A stretch of DNA of 64,000 nucleotides from Paraburkholderia rhynchosiae (GCF_002879865.1 NZ_PNXY01000017.1:1-64000), one strand, 5' to 3'. Numbered from the stretch's first letter, positions 53,785 through 63,183 are shown. Notes: a model not told the origin generated them from the sequence alone. A program made the numbers and translations.

Positions 53785-53862
53785 CGTCGGAGTGTCCCTT
53801 TTCTGCTTCAAGAAGTAGTTACGTTGTCAGTTCTGGATAGCGGCGCGCGCGAGCGGCGACGC

Positions 53863-54546
53863 TTAGCTGGCTTCATCCACTAGCACCGTGATCAGATGGC
53901 GCTCGGCGTCGAGGAACGGCACGTTCAGTCGAACGATCTTTTTCACGTGGGCGCCTGCCGGCAGGCGCTCGATCTCGCCGTCCGGACGCACCCCTTTCAT
54001 CGCCAGAATCGCGCCCTGCTCCGCAACCAGATGACGGGCCAGTGTAACGAAATCGGCGAGCTCTGCGAATGCTCGCGAGACGATTACGTCGAACTTTGCC
54101 GGTACTTCGGCGCCGGGCTGCAACGTCTCCACACGCCCCGTGACAACTGAGAGATTAGCGAGCCCGAGTTCGACCTTGGCCTGAGCCTGAAAAGCCGTCT
54201 TCTTGTGGACGATGTCGTTCACTGTGACGCTCCAGTCGGGCCGAACGATCGCCAGCACGATGCCTGGCAAGCCACCGCCTGAACCGACGTCGAGCACCGA
54301 GCGCGGGCTGCGCTCCGCCAGATGCGACACGATCGAAAGCGAATCGAGGATGTGCTGAATCAGCATCTGGCCCGGATCCCGGATCGCCGTCAGGTTGTAG
54401 ACGGCGTTCCATTTAGCCAGAAGCGCCACATAGTCGAGCAGCTTGCCCAATTGCGCGTCGCTCAACTCGAGGCCGAGTTCCCGCACGCCGTCTGCGAGAA
54501 CTGGCGCCAATGCTTCCCGGTCGCTTCCTTTGGACTTCGACGTCAT
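53863..54546 (-). CDS. rsmG: 16S rRNA (guanine(527)-N7)-methyltransferase
   Basis: The 227-residue GidB-family enzyme has the SAM motif VLDVGSGGGLPGIVLAIVRPDW, the upstream KWNAVYNLTAIRDPGQMLIQHILDSLS and the later FDVIVSRAFAELADFV. The start overlaps the mnmG stop by four bases (ATGA), the usual mnmG-rsmG coupling. Confidence 0.96.
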   Translation of the reverse strand: MTSKSKGSDREALAPVLADGVRELGLELSDAQLGKLLDYVALLAKWNAVYNLTAIRDPGQMLIQHILDSLSIVSHLAERSPRSVLDVGSGGGLPGIVLAIVRPDWSVTVNDIVHKKTAFQAQAKVELGLANLSVVTGRVETLQPGAEVPAKFDVIVSRAFAELADFVTLARHLVAEQGAILAMKGVRPDGEIERLPAGAHVKKIVRLNVPFLDAERHLITVLVDEAS

Positions 54547-56501
54547 TGCGCCACCGGCTTGCTGTCCGCGCCCGGTTCGGCGGGCTTCGCCGGACGACGC
54601 CCCAAGCCGCGTTTGAGATGAACCATCAGCAATGAGATGGCCGCCGGCGTGATCCCCGAGATGCGGGACGCTTGACCAATAGTCTCGGGACGAAATTGCG
54701 TGAGCTTTTGACGGGCCTCGAACGACAGCCCTCTAACTTCCGCATAGTCAAACGCGTCAGGCAGCCGCGTACTTTCGTGCGCTTCGTTACGCTCGATCTC
54801 ATCCGCTTGGCGGTCGATATAGCCCTGATACTTGATCCCGATTTCGATCTGTTCCTTGACCTGAGCCAGCAATACTTCGTCGTCTGCCAAGGTTTCAGGC
54901 GCGGCACAGGCACCGCCGCGGAGCCCGCAGACTCCGTCGTACGTTACGCCCGGGCGACGCAAGAGATCGGCGAGGCTGTACTCGTGATCGATGGGCTTAC
55001 CGAGCAAGGCAGTCGCTTCGTCAGCGGCTAACGTCTTAGGATTCACCCAAGTTACCCGCAATCGCTCTGTTTCACGTGAAACAGCGTCGCGCTTGCGGCT
55101 GAATGCATCCCAGCGCACGTCGTCCACGACGCCAAGCTGCCGGCCCATTTCTGTGAGCCGCATGTCGGCGTTATCTTCTCGCAGGCTTAACCGGTACTCT
55201 GCCCGGCTGGTGAACATTCGATACGGCTCGGACACGCCTCGCGTCACCAGATCGTCGACCAGCACGCCAAGATAGGCCTGGTCGCGACGCGGGCACCATG
55301 CGTCCTTGCCCTGAACGAACAGACCCGCGTTGATGCCAGCCAGCAGACCTTGCGCCGCCGCTTCTTCATAGCCCGTCGTGCCGTTGATCTGGCCCGCAAA
55401 AAACAGGCCATCTATCACTTTAGTTTCGAGCGACGCCTTCAGCCCGCGCGGGTCGAAGTAATCGTATTCGATTGCATAGCCCGGCCGCAGGATATGCGCG
55501 TGCTCAAGACCGCGCATCGACCGCACCAGTTCAAGTTGCACGTCGAACGGCAGGCTCGTAGAGATTCCGTTCGGGTAGAACTCGTTCGTAATCAGGCCTT
55601 CCGGCTCCAGAAAAATCTGGTGCGATTCCTTCGACGCAAAGCGGTGAATCTTGTCCTCGATGGACGGGCAATACCGCGGCCCCACCCCTTCGATCACGCC
55701 CGTGTACATCGGCGAACGGTCGAGCCCGCCACGGATAATGTCGTGCGTGCGCTCATTCGTATGCGTGACCCAGCACGGCATTTGCCGCGGATGCTGCTCG
55801 GCGCGGCCCAAAAACGAGAACACCGGAACCGGGTCAAGATCGCCCGGTTGCTCTTCGAGCTGAGAGAAATCGATCGTACGGCCATCGATACGCGGCGGCG
55901 TCCCTGTCTTGAGGCGGCCTTGAGGCAGCTTCAATTCCTTGAGACGTGCCGATAACGACACAGCCGCCGGATCACCGGCGCGGCCGCCCGTGTAGTTGTT
56001 CAATCCCACGTGGATCTTGCCGTCGAGGAAAGTCCCCGCCGTCAGAACGACGGCGCGCGAGCGGAAACGAATCCCCACCTGCGTGACTGCGCCGACGACG
56101 CGATCGCCTTCCACCAACAGATCGTCCACCGCTTGCTGGAAAAGCCACAGGTTCGACTGGTTCTCCAGCCGATGACGGATCGCCTGCTTATAGAGCAGAC
56201 GGTCGGCCTGCGCACGCGTCGCGCGTACGGCGGGGCCCTTGGACGAATTGAGGATCCGGAACTGGATACCGCCCTCATCCGTCGCGGCCGCCATCGCACC
56301 GCCGAGCGCGTCGACTTCCTTGACCAGATGGCCCTTGCCAATGCCGCCAATCGACGGATTGCAGCTCATCTGCCCGAGCGTCTCGATGTTGTGGGTCAGC
56401 AGGAGCGTCTTATTGCCCATGCGCGCCGAGGCCAAAGCCGCCTCTGTGCCAGCATGACCTCCGCCGACGACGATTACGTCAAATTCTGTGGGAAAAAGCA
56501 T
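54543..56501 (-). CDS. mnmG: tRNA uridine-5-carboxymethylaminomethyl modification enzyme, FAD subunit
   Basis: The 652-residue GidA/MnmG works with MnmE to install cmnm5U34. FAD-binding VIVVGGGHAGTEAALASARMG (about 9-29), the signatures GPRYCPSIEDKIHRF and AGQINGTTGYEEAAAQGLLAGINA, and the C-terminal helical domain. The ATG at 56501 gives MLFPTEFDVIVVGGG. The longer open frame runs through the parS palindrome and is not used. A perfect parS lies within the coding sequence. Confidence 0.97.
   Translation of the reverse strand: MLFPTEFDVIVVGGGHAGTEAALASARMGNKTLLLTHNIETLGQMSCNPSIGGIGKGHLVKEVDALGGAMAAATDEGGIQFRILNSSKGPAVRATRAQADRLLYKQAIRHRLENQSNLWLFQQAVDDLLVEGDRVVGAVTQVGIRFRSRAVVLTAGTFLDGKIHVGLNNYTGGRAGDPAAVSLSARLKELKLPQGRLKTGTPPRIDGRTIDFSQLEEQPGDLDPVPVFSFLGRAEQHPRQMPCWVTHTNERTHDIIRGGLDRSPMYTGVIEGVGPRYCPSIEDKIHRFASKESHQIFLEPEGLITNEFYPNGISTSLPFDVQLELVRSMRGLEHAHILRPGYAIEYDYFDPRGLKASLETKVIDGLFFAGQINGTTGYEEAAAQGLLAGINAGLFVQGKDAWCPRRDQAYLGVLVDDLVTRGVSEPYRMFTSRAEYRLSLREDNADMRLTEMGRQLGVVDDVRWDAFSRKRDAVSRETERLRVTWVNPKTLAADEATALLGKPIDHEYSLADLLRRPGVTYDGVCGLRGGACAAPETLADDEVLLAQVKEQIEIGIKYQGYIDRQADEIERNEAHESTRLPDAFDYAEVRGLSFEARQKLTQFRPETIGQASRISGITPAAISLLMVHLKRGLGRRPAKPAEPGADSKPVAQ
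55068..55083. promoter_or_regulatory. parS site inside mnmG
   Basis: TGTTTCACGTGAAACA, a perfect 16-base match to the universal ParB-binding site. It is read as codons for V-S-R-E-T of MnmG. Confidence 0.95.
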
Positions 56502-56607
56502 CGCGGATCTCACGCCGCATCGCCGCGTGAGCCTTCTAGGAAAAATGTATTGGCGAATTATAGCGGGTTCGGTTTCGGCCCCGAATTCGGCGGAATGGCC
56601 AAGACGT

Positions 56608-56640
56608 AAAAAAACGGCGTGTTTCACGTGAAACACGCCG
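56608..56640 (-). terminator. livF terminator that contains a perfect parS site
   Basis: A perfect 26-base palindrome (56615-56640) has the parS TGTTTCACGTGAAACA at its centre (56620-56635). On the minus strand it is followed by TTTTTTT (56614-56608). It lies 22 bases past the livF stop. Confidence 0.9.
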
Positions 56641-56662
56641 CTCTCGACTACTCAACGGCAAG

Positions 56663-57427
56663 TCACGCCGCCTTTTTTGCGAGCCCTAGATACGTTTCGA
56701 TCACCCGAGGATTCTGCGCAAGCTCAGCCGCCGCCCCTTCGAGCGCCAACTCCCCTGTCTCGAGCACGTAGCCATAGTCGGAAATCTGCAACGCTGCGCG
56801 AGCGTTCTGCTCGATCAGGAGCGTCGCCACGCCGGTCTGACGCAGCGCGTTAATGATGTGAAAAATCTCCTTCACGATCAGCGGCGCCAGACCCAAGCTC
56901 GGTTCGTCCAGCATCAGCAAGTCCGGTTTGCCCATCAATGCTCGACCGACCGCCAGCATCTGGCGTTCGCCCCCTGACAACGTCCCCGCCGCCTGCTTGC
57001 GGCGTTCCTTCAGGCGCGGAAAAAGCTCGAATACTGGCTCGAGCTGGTCCAGAAAGTTGCGCTCACCCGCGCGCTTGCGCCGATACGCGCCGAGAACGAG
57101 ATTGTCCTCGACTGTCATCGACGCGAATAGCTCGCGCTTTTCCGGCACGAGGCACATGCCACGGGCCACGCGCTTCTCGACCGGCACCGCACTGACGTCT
57201 TCGCCTTGGTACACCACCGCGCCCTTCGCGTGACCCGTGGTCGGCAAAGCGCCCATGATTGCGTTGAGCAGGGTGGATTTTCCCGCGCCGTTCGGACCGA
57301 TTACCGACACTATTTGACCAGGCCGCACCGTGATCGCCGCGCCGTGCAGCGCCTCAACCTTGCCGTACCGGACTGACAAACCGTTCACGTCGAGAATCGG
57401 TGCGGCAGCATTCATGATGTTGTCCAT
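56663..57427 (-). CDS. livF: Branched-chain amino acid ABC transporter ATPase LivF
   Basis: The 254-residue ATPase has VSVIGPNGAGKSTLLNAIMG (Walker A), TLSGGERQMLAVGRALMGKPDLLMLDEPSLGLAPLIV (ABC signature and Walker B) and the LivF-type C-terminus. The ATG at 57427 overlaps the preceding stop (TAATG); the longer frame overlaps that gene. Last gene of the liv run. Confidence 0.95.
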   Translation of the reverse strand: MDNIMNAAAPILDVNGLSVRYGKVEALHGAAITVRPGQIVSVIGPNGAGKSTLLNAIMGALPTTGHAKGAVVYQGEDVSAVPVEKRVARGMCLVPEKRELFASMTVEDNLVLGAYRRKRAGERNFLDQLEPVFELFPRLKERRKQAAGTLSGGERQMLAVGRALMGKPDLLMLDEPSLGLAPLIVKEIFHIINALRQTGVATLLIEQNARAALQISDYGYVLETGELALEGAAAELAQNPRVIETYLGLAKKAA

Positions 57428-59211
57428 TACTCCACCCCACCGAGATACGCTTCGAGCACCGCCGGATCCTGCTGCACTTCCTGCGGCAGACCTTCCGCGA
57501 TACGCGTGCCGAATTCCATGACGACTAGCCGATCGGTGAGATTCATCACGAAGTCCATGTCGTGTTCGACCAGTAGCACGCTCATGCCCTCCGCCTTTAG
57601 CCGGCGCAGCAGATCTGCCAGTTGCAGCTTTTCCTGGTACCGCAAACCGGCCGCGGGTTCGTCCAGCAGCAGCAAAGTCGGATCGCAGCACAATGCACGA
57701 GCGATTTCAAGAATCCGCTGCTGTCCCAACGCGAGACTTCCCGCTTCGTCGTACATGTGCTGCTCGAGTCCGACGCGGCGAATCTGGCGAGCGGCCTCCG
57801 CCATCAGGCGCGCTTCTTCCACACTGTTCAAACGCACAACGCTCCGCCAGACGCCCGCATGTCCTCGCAAGTGTCCGCCGATTGCGACGTTCTCGAGCAC
57901 CGTCATGCCCGGCAGTAACTTGACGTGCTGGAACGTGCGGCCGATTCCCCGTTTGACGATTTCACGTGAACTGAGCGCGTCGATGCGCTCCCCGCGAAAA
58001 GTGATCTCGCCGCTAGTGGCTTGCAGCACGCCCGTTACGAGATTGAAGGTAGTCGATTTGCCCGCGCCGTTTGGGCCGATCAATCCGATGATCTGCCCGG
58101 CTTTCACGTCGAAGCTGACGTCGTTCACGGCGACAAGACCGCCGAATTGCTTGCGGGCCTTGTTAACCGTGAGCAGGTTCTCGCCGGCCGTCGGCTTGCT
58201 GCGTTGCGGCAACGCCTCTGCTTGCTCCGGCAAATGCGCGCGCGGTCCACGTGGGAAGAAGCGCGCGACGAACGGCCAAACGCCTTGCCGCGCGTATTGC
58301 AGCAACAGCACCATCAGAAGGCCAAAGACGATCACTTCAAAATTGCCGTTCTCGCCCAGCAGCTTCGGCAGCAGCGTTTGCAGATAGTCCTGCAACACCG
58401 TCAAGATCGCCGCGCCCAGCACCGCGCCCCAAACGTGCGATACACCGCCGACCACGGCCATAAACAGAAATTCGATGCCGTGATTCAAACCGAACGGCGT
58501 CGGATTCACCGCGCGCTGCAAATGCGCGTATAAAAAGCCCGAAACGGATGCCAGCACCGCCGCGTAGACAAAGATGACGACGCGCATCCACGCCGTATTC
58601 ACGCCCATCGCTTCGGCCATCATGCCGCCGCCGCGCAGCGCGCGAATCGCCCGCCCGGGGCGGCTGTTAAGCAGATTCTGAAGGGAGACCACCGCGCCGA
58701 GCACCACCAGCCAGATCAGGTAATAGATATGGCGGCCGGATTCCAACTCAATGCCAAAAACGTTGAGCACCGGAATCCCGTTGATGCCGTCGTACTTGCC
58801 CAGCATTTCGAGGTTGCCGAACAGGTAGAACAGCGCGAGCCCCCACGCGATCGTGCCAAGCGGCAGAAAGTGGCCGGACAGACGCATCGTCACGAGGCCG
58901 AGCATCAGCGCGACCAATGCCGTCACCAGCACTCCCGCAATCAACGCAAGCCAGGGCGAGACACCGTAGCGCGTCGTCAGATACGCGGTCGCGTATGCGC
59001 CGATGCCCACGAACGCCGCCTGCCCGAAACTCGTCATCCCGCCGATGCCCGTCAGCAGCACGAGCCCGATCGCAACGATCGAATAGAGGCCGATGTAGTT
59101 GAGCAGCGTCACCCAGTACTCGGGCACGTGAATCGGCTGCGGCAACACCGGCAACGCGAACAGCACGACGAGGAACAGCCAGAAGAACTTGTTTTTCATG
59201 ATCCGTTTCAT
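57427..59211 (-). CDS. Fused branched-chain amino acid permease-ATPase (LivM-LivG)
   Basis: The 594-residue fusion contains an N-terminal permease domain (about 1-315; GIGGMTSFGQAAFVGIGAYATAYL, GLYSIVAIGLVLLTG) and a C-terminal ATPase (about 345-594; GLIGPNGAGKSTTFNLVTG at about 380, LALGQQRILEIARALCCDPTLLLLDEPAAGL). E. coli keeps LivM and LivG separate. The linker (HLPEQAEALPQRSKPTAGENLL) is short and hydrophilic. Four bases before it lies the livH stop. Confidence 0.94.
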   Translation of the reverse strand: MKRIMKNKFFWLFLVVLFALPVLPQPIHVPEYWVTLLNYIGLYSIVAIGLVLLTGIGGMTSFGQAAFVGIGAYATAYLTTRYGVSPWLALIAGVLVTALVALMLGLVTMRLSGHFLPLGTIAWGLALFYLFGNLEMLGKYDGINGIPVLNVFGIELESGRHIYYLIWLVVLGAVVSLQNLLNSRPGRAIRALRGGGMMAEAMGVNTAWMRVVIFVYAAVLASVSGFLYAHLQRAVNPTPFGLNHGIEFLFMAVVGGVSHVWGAVLGAAILTVLQDYLQTLLPKLLGENGNFEVIVFGLLMVLLLQYARQGVWPFVARFFPRGPRAHLPEQAEALPQRSKPTAGENLLTVNKARKQFGGLVAVNDVSFDVKAGQIIGLIGPNGAGKSTTFNLVTGVLQATSGEITFRGERIDALSSREIVKRGIGRTFQHVKLLPGMTVLENVAIGGHLRGHAGVWRSVVRLNSVEEARLMAEAARQIRRVGLEQHMYDEAGSLALGQQRILEIARALCCDPTLLLLDEPAAGLRYQEKLQLADLLRRLKAEGMSVLLVEHDMDFVMNLTDRLVVMEFGTRIAEGLPQEVQQDPAVLEAYLGGVE

Positions 59212-59215
59212 CGCG

Positions 59216-60271
59216 TCACTCCTCGTCCTCTTCAGCGTGCGGGCTGGCGAGACTGCGCCAGAGCAGCACCGGGATGATCAACGTGAACACGATCACTTCC
59301 TTATATGCGCTTGCCCAGAACGACGAGTACGACTCCAGCAGGCCGACGAGAATCGAGCCCGCCGCCGCCAGCGGATAGCTGACGAGCCCGCCGATAATCG
59401 CCCCCACGAAGCCCTTCAGACCAATCAGGAAGCCCGAGTCGTAGTAGATGGTGGTCAACGGCGCGACCAGGATGCCGCACAGCGCGCCAAGCCCTGCGGC
59501 GAGTGTGAACGCGAGGCGCCCCGCTTGCGTCGTGCCGATACCGACGAGCCGCGCACCGAGCCGGTTCACCGAAGTCGCCCGCAACGCCTTGCCCGAAATG
59601 GAGCGGTCGAAGTACAGATACAGCGCGCCGATCAACACAACGGCGGTGCCGACGACCCACAGGCTTTGCCCCGAAATCGACAGGCTGCCGACGTTGAACG
59701 TCGCGTCCGAAAATGCCGTGGTGCGCGAGCCTTCCGCGCCGAACATCACGAGGCCCAGGCCGACCATCGCGAAGTGCACCGCCACCGCGACGATCAGCAG
59801 CAGCAGTGTGGTCGCCTCCGCGATCGGCTCATACGCGAGCCGGTAGACGAACGGCCCCATCGGAATGACGATCAGGAGCGTCAATGCGATCTGCGCGATC
59901 ATCGGCAGTGGCTGCAGGAATACGCCCTGGGTGAGCGCATAGACCGCGACTGGAAATAACAGGTATTTGCCGACCAGCAAGGCCAGCGTGCGGGCCGCGT
60001 GCCGGCGCCGTTCGGCGTGCCGCGCAAGCCCCGCCAGTTCGACGATAAAGCATGTGGCGCCCATCGCCATCAGCAGCCAGCAGGTGGCAGGAAACTTTTG
60101 AGTTTGCAGCGCGGCGAGCGTGAGCGCGCCATACGAAACAAACTCCCCCTGCGGGATGAAGATCACCCGCGTCACGGAGAACACCAGCACCAGCGCGAGC
60201 GCGAGCAACGCGTAGATCGCGCCCGTGGTGATGCCGTCCTGCGCGAGGATCGCCGCAATTGATAGATCCAT
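59216..60271 (-). CDS. livH: Branched-chain amino acid permease LivH-like
   Basis: The 351-residue integral membrane protein has the LivH opening AILAQDGITTGAIYALLALALVLVFSVTRVIFIPQGEFVSYGAL. Longer than usual LivH (about 300 residues) because of a positively charged cytoplasmic insert (ARHAERRRHAARTL) after the third helix. The ATG at 60271 is chosen because the longer frame is GC-rich leader with a hairpin. Followed directly by the fusion gene. Confidence 0.9.
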   Translation of the reverse strand: MDLSIAAILAQDGITTGAIYALLALALVLVFSVTRVIFIPQGEFVSYGALTLAALQTQKFPATCWLLMAMGATCFIVELAGLARHAERRRHAARTLALLVGKYLLFPVAVYALTQGVFLQPLPMIAQIALTLLIVIPMGPFVYRLAYEPIAEATTLLLLIVAVAVHFAMVGLGLVMFGAEGSRTTAFSDATFNVGSLSISGQSLWVVGTAVVLIGALYLYFDRSISGKALRATSVNRLGARLVGIGTTQAGRLAFTLAAGLGALCGILVAPLTTIYYDSGFLIGLKGFVGAIIGGLVSYPLAAAGSILVGLLESYSSFWASAYKEVIVFTLIIPVLLWRSLASPHAEEDEE

Positions 60272-60363
60272 ACTTCCTCGTCCTGAAGCGTCGAAATCGA
60301 AACTGGAAACGGTCGTGGCGGTGGAACCCCCGCCGTCCATCGACCTGCAATGCCTGAAAGGCA

Positions 60364-60392
60364 ACCGCCGCGCCGGAGCACGGCGCGGCGGT
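60364..60392 (-). repeat. Intercistronic hairpin between binding protein and livH
   Basis: A 12-base GC-rich stem (60364-60375 with 60381-60392), loop GAGCA, no following T run on the minus strand. Likely protects the upstream binding-protein message or reduces read-through to the permease genes. Confidence 0.65.
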
Positions 60393-60469
60393 CGGTGCAA
60401 TTGTCATCGAACAGAATGGCAATGCGGCGTCATGCGCCGCAGTTTGCGAGAGGCGCGTACCGCTTTGTA

Positions 60470-61630
60470 TTAGTCGTTTTGCAGTTTCCACTTGCCGTCG
60501 ACGATCTGCACGATCACGCGTGCGCGCTTGTCGAGGCCGTTGTGCTCGGTCGTGGTCATGTTCATGATGCCGTGCGACACCGGCAACTCCTTGATGTTTT
60601 CGAGCGCCCCGCGCAGTGCGACGCGGAATGCCTCGGTGCCCGGCTGCGCGGTCTTCAGCGCTTCAGGAATCGCACGTTGCAGCATCTGACCGGCGTCCCA
60701 TGCGTGGCCGCCGAACGTCGATACCGAACCGGCCCCATAGGCCTTCTCGTACGCAGCCTTATAAGCCAGCGACGACTTCTTCACTGCGTTCGAATCGGGC
60801 AGTTGATCGGCGACGAGGATCGGACCAGCCGGCAGGATTTCGCCTTCGCAGTCCTTCCCGCACACGCGTAGGAAGTCGTTATTCGCGACGCCGTGCGTCT
60901 GATAGACCTTCCCCTTATAGCCGCGCTCCTTTAGCGTCTTGGCCGGCAGCGCCGACGGCGTGCCCGAACCGGCGATCAGCACTGCGTCCGGATTCGCGCC
61001 CATGGTCTTCAACACCTGGCCAGTCACTGAAGCGTCCGTGCGGTTGAATCGCTCGTTCGAAACGACCTTCAGATTGTGTGCGTTGGCCGCGGCGGTAAAC
61101 ACGTTGTTCCAGCTATCGCCGTAGGCATCCGCGAAACCGATGAAGCCGACGGTCTTCACGCCGTGATGCTCCATGTAATCGGCAATGGCGTCGGCCATCA
61201 GGCTGTCGTTTTGCGGCGGTTTGAAGGCCCATGCGCGCTTCGCATCCATCGGCGAAATGATCGCGGCCGACGCGGCCAGCGAGATCATCGGCGTCTTGCC
61301 TTCAGAAGCAGGATCGAGCATGGCAAGCGAATTCGGCGTGACGGTCGAACCGATAATCGCGTCGACGTGATCTTCGTCGATCAGCTTGCGCGTGTTCTGC
61401 ACGGCTTTGCCCGTGTCGGATGCATCGTCGAGGATGATGTACTGCACCGTCTTGCCGCCAATCTCTTTGGGCAACAGTGCAATCGTGTTCTTTTCAGGAA
61501 TCCCGAGCGATGCAGCCGGCCCCGTGGTGGATAGCGTCACGCCGATTTTCACCTGTGCGAATGCTGCGCCCGCGCCGCACATCAACGCCATCGCGATGCC
61601 CGTGCGTACCCATTGCTTTGTCTTTGTCAT
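60470..61630 (-). CDS. Branched-chain amino acid ABC transporter, binding protein 1
   Basis: The 386-residue protein has a signal peptide (IAMALMCGAGAAFA) and the Peripla_BP_6 fold. Its start QVKIGVTLSTTGPAASLGIPEKNTIALLPKEIGGKTVQYIILDD is nearly identical to that of the neighbour at 62017, showing a recent duplication. CGKDCEG (a possible disulphide) is present in both. The ATG at 61630 follows GGAGACTTGCA. Upstream of livH-livMG-livF on the same strand, so it is the probable cognate binding protein. Confidence 0.93.
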   Translation of the reverse strand: MTKTKQWVRTGIAMALMCGAGAAFAQVKIGVTLSTTGPAASLGIPEKNTIALLPKEIGGKTVQYIILDDASDTGKAVQNTRKLIDEDHVDAIIGSTVTPNSLAMLDPASEGKTPMISLAASAAIISPMDAKRAWAFKPPQNDSLMADAIADYMEHHGVKTVGFIGFADAYGDSWNNVFTAAANAHNLKVVSNERFNRTDASVTGQVLKTMGANPDAVLIAGSGTPSALPAKTLKERGYKGKVYQTHGVANNDFLRVCGKDCEGEILPAGPILVADQLPDSNAVKKSSLAYKAAYEKAYGAGSVSTFGGHAWDAGQMLQRAIPEALKTAQPGTEAFRVALRGALENIKELPVSHGIMNMTTTEHNGLDKRARVIVQIVDGKWKLQND

Positions 61631-61957
61631 TGCAAGTCTCCAAACGCTTCGAAGCGCGTATCTGAAATCCGACTCATGGGCCGGGTGTCTGAATCTAGTT
61701 ATAGGGTCCGGGTGTGCCAAGCATGGTTTTCCCTGCTCAACGCGAATGCCCTCGCCGTTTTTATCTCACTCCCTGCTGCGTGCCGCCACTGCCTGCTGCT
61801 GCGATTCCTTGAGACGCCCTCGTGACCGTTCGCCGTCAAAACACTAACATGTTAGTAGTATTGCGTTGTGCATCATTGACGGTCAATAGCCTGCAACCCA
61901 AATGCGGGTTTGTCCTGAAGCCGGACAGCCACACTTTTCGTGCAACACGGGCAATAA
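61631..61957. other. Promoter region of the liv operon
   Basis: 327 bases without a gene. A perfect 14-base palindrome (ACTAACATGTTAGT, 61843-61856) is a plausible operator. No -35/-10 pair stands out. Confidence 0.45.
61843..61856. promoter_or_regulatory. 14-base palindrome, candidate operator
   Basis: ACTAACATGTTAGT, perfect and AT-rich in a GC-rich genome, about 215 bases upstream of the binding-protein 1 start. The regulator is unknown; a TetR-like dimer would be a natural candidate. Confidence 0.5.
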
Positions 61958-61986
61958 AAAAGACGCGTCAACTGCACGCGTCTTTT
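61956..61986 (-). terminator. Terminator of binding protein 2
   Basis: On the minus strand AAAAGACGCGT pairs with ACGCGTCTTTT and T residues plus ATT follow. Lies 30 bases past the stop at 62017. Confidence 0.88.
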
Positions 61987-62016
61987 GTGTGAGATCCCCT
62001 ATCGCTTCGCCTTTGC

Positions 62017-63183
62017 TCAGTCGCCGGACAATTTCCACTTGCCGCCGACGATCTCCACCATCACGCGCGCCCGCTGGTCGAGGCCAGCATGGTCGTTCGC
62101 GCTCATGTTGAAGATGCCGTGCGACGCAGACAAATCCTTGGTTCCTTCAAGTGCTGCGCGCAGCGCCTCGCGGAACGCGGGTGTGCCCGGCTGACCCTTC
62201 TTCAGCGCGAGCGGAATCGCGCGTTGCAGCAGCAAGCCGGCGTCCCATGCGTGACCGCCGAAAGTGGACACCGAGCCGGCACCATATGCGCTTTCGAACG
62301 CCCGCTTATAGGCGAGCGCGCTCTTCTTCGCCGGATTCGAATCGGGCAGTTGCTCCGCGACGAGTAACGGGCCGGCCGGCAGATACGTGCCCTCGCAATC
62401 CTTGCCGCACACGCGCAGGAAATCATTATTCGCGACGCCATGCGTCTGATAGTACTTGCCCTTGTAGCCGCGCTCCTTGAGCGTCTTCTGCGGCAACGCG
62501 GACGGCGTGCCTGCGCCAGCGATCAACACCGCGTCCGGATTCTGCGACATGATCTTCAGCACCTGGCCGGTCACGGAAGCGTCATTACGCGCGAAGCGTT
62601 CGTTCGCGACGACCTTGATCTTCGCCAGATCAGCTGCCTTGCCGAATTCCTTGAACCAGCTTTCTCCATAACCGTCCGCGAAACCGATGAACGCCACCGT
62701 CTTCACGCCATGATTGGCCATGTGTTGAGCGATGGCCGTGGCCATCAGAATGTCGTTCTGCGGCGTCTTGAAGACCCACGCGCGCTTCGCATCCATCGGC
62801 TCGACGATGCCTGCAGCAGCGCCCAGCGAGATCACGGGCGTGGCGCTTTCCACCGCGACGTCCATCATGGCAAGCGAATTCGGCACGACGGTTGAGCCGA
62901 TCAGCGCGTCGACGTGATCTTCGCTCGTAAGCTTGCGTGTGTTTTTGACGGCCTGGGTCGAATCGGTGGCGTCGTCGAGCACGATGTAATCGATTTTCTG
63001 GCCGGCCACTTCCTTGGGCAGCAGCGCGATCGTGTTCTTTTCGGGAATTCCGAGCGATGCCGCCGGCCCCGTTGCGGACACCGTGACGCCGATTTTCACG
63101 TCCGCGAATGCATGGCCGCTCCACGCTGCGGATACTCCGGTGGCGACCAATGCCGCGCTGATCCAACGCAATGCCGACTTCAT
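62017..63183 (-). CDS. Branched-chain amino acid ABC transporter, binding protein 2 (paralogue)
   Basis: The 388-residue protein has a signal peptide (ALVATGVSAAWSGHAFA) and Peripla_BP_6 fold. It is a tandem paralogue of the protein at 60470: shared AGTPSALPQKTLKERGYKGK, YQTHGVANNDFLRVCGKDCEG, AYGAGSVSTFGGHAWDAG. Its own terminator and promoter region separate it from the liv operon, so it can be expressed independently. It likely recognises a related but different ligand. Confidence 0.93.
   Translation of the reverse strand: MKSALRWISAALVATGVSAAWSGHAFADVKIGVTVSATGPAASLGIPEKNTIALLPKEVAGQKIDYIVLDDATDSTQAVKNTRKLTSEDHVDALIGSTVVPNSLAMMDVAVESATPVISLGAAAGIVEPMDAKRAWVFKTPQNDILMATAIAQHMANHGVKTVAFIGFADGYGESWFKEFGKAADLAKIKVVANERFARNDASVTGQVLKIMSQNPDAVLIAGAGTPSALPQKTLKERGYKGKYYQTHGVANNDFLRVCGKDCEGTYLPAGPLLVAEQLPDSNPAKKSALAYKRAFESAYGAGSVSTFGGHAWDAGLLLQRAIPLALKKGQPGTPAFREALRAALEGTKDLSASHGIFNMSANDHAGLDQRARVMVEIVGGKWKLSGD

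Noticed and set aside
56502..56636. N-terminal extension of MnmG reading MFHVKH through the parS palindrome
   Set aside because: The conserved protein starts MLFPTEFDVIVVGGG at 56501, and the extension translates a terminator/parS hairpin.
57955..57977. Third parS-like site in the livG part of the fusion gene
   Set aside because: Only the ten-base core TTCACGTGAA matches; the flanks (GAT and CTG) deviate, so it is not a full parS.
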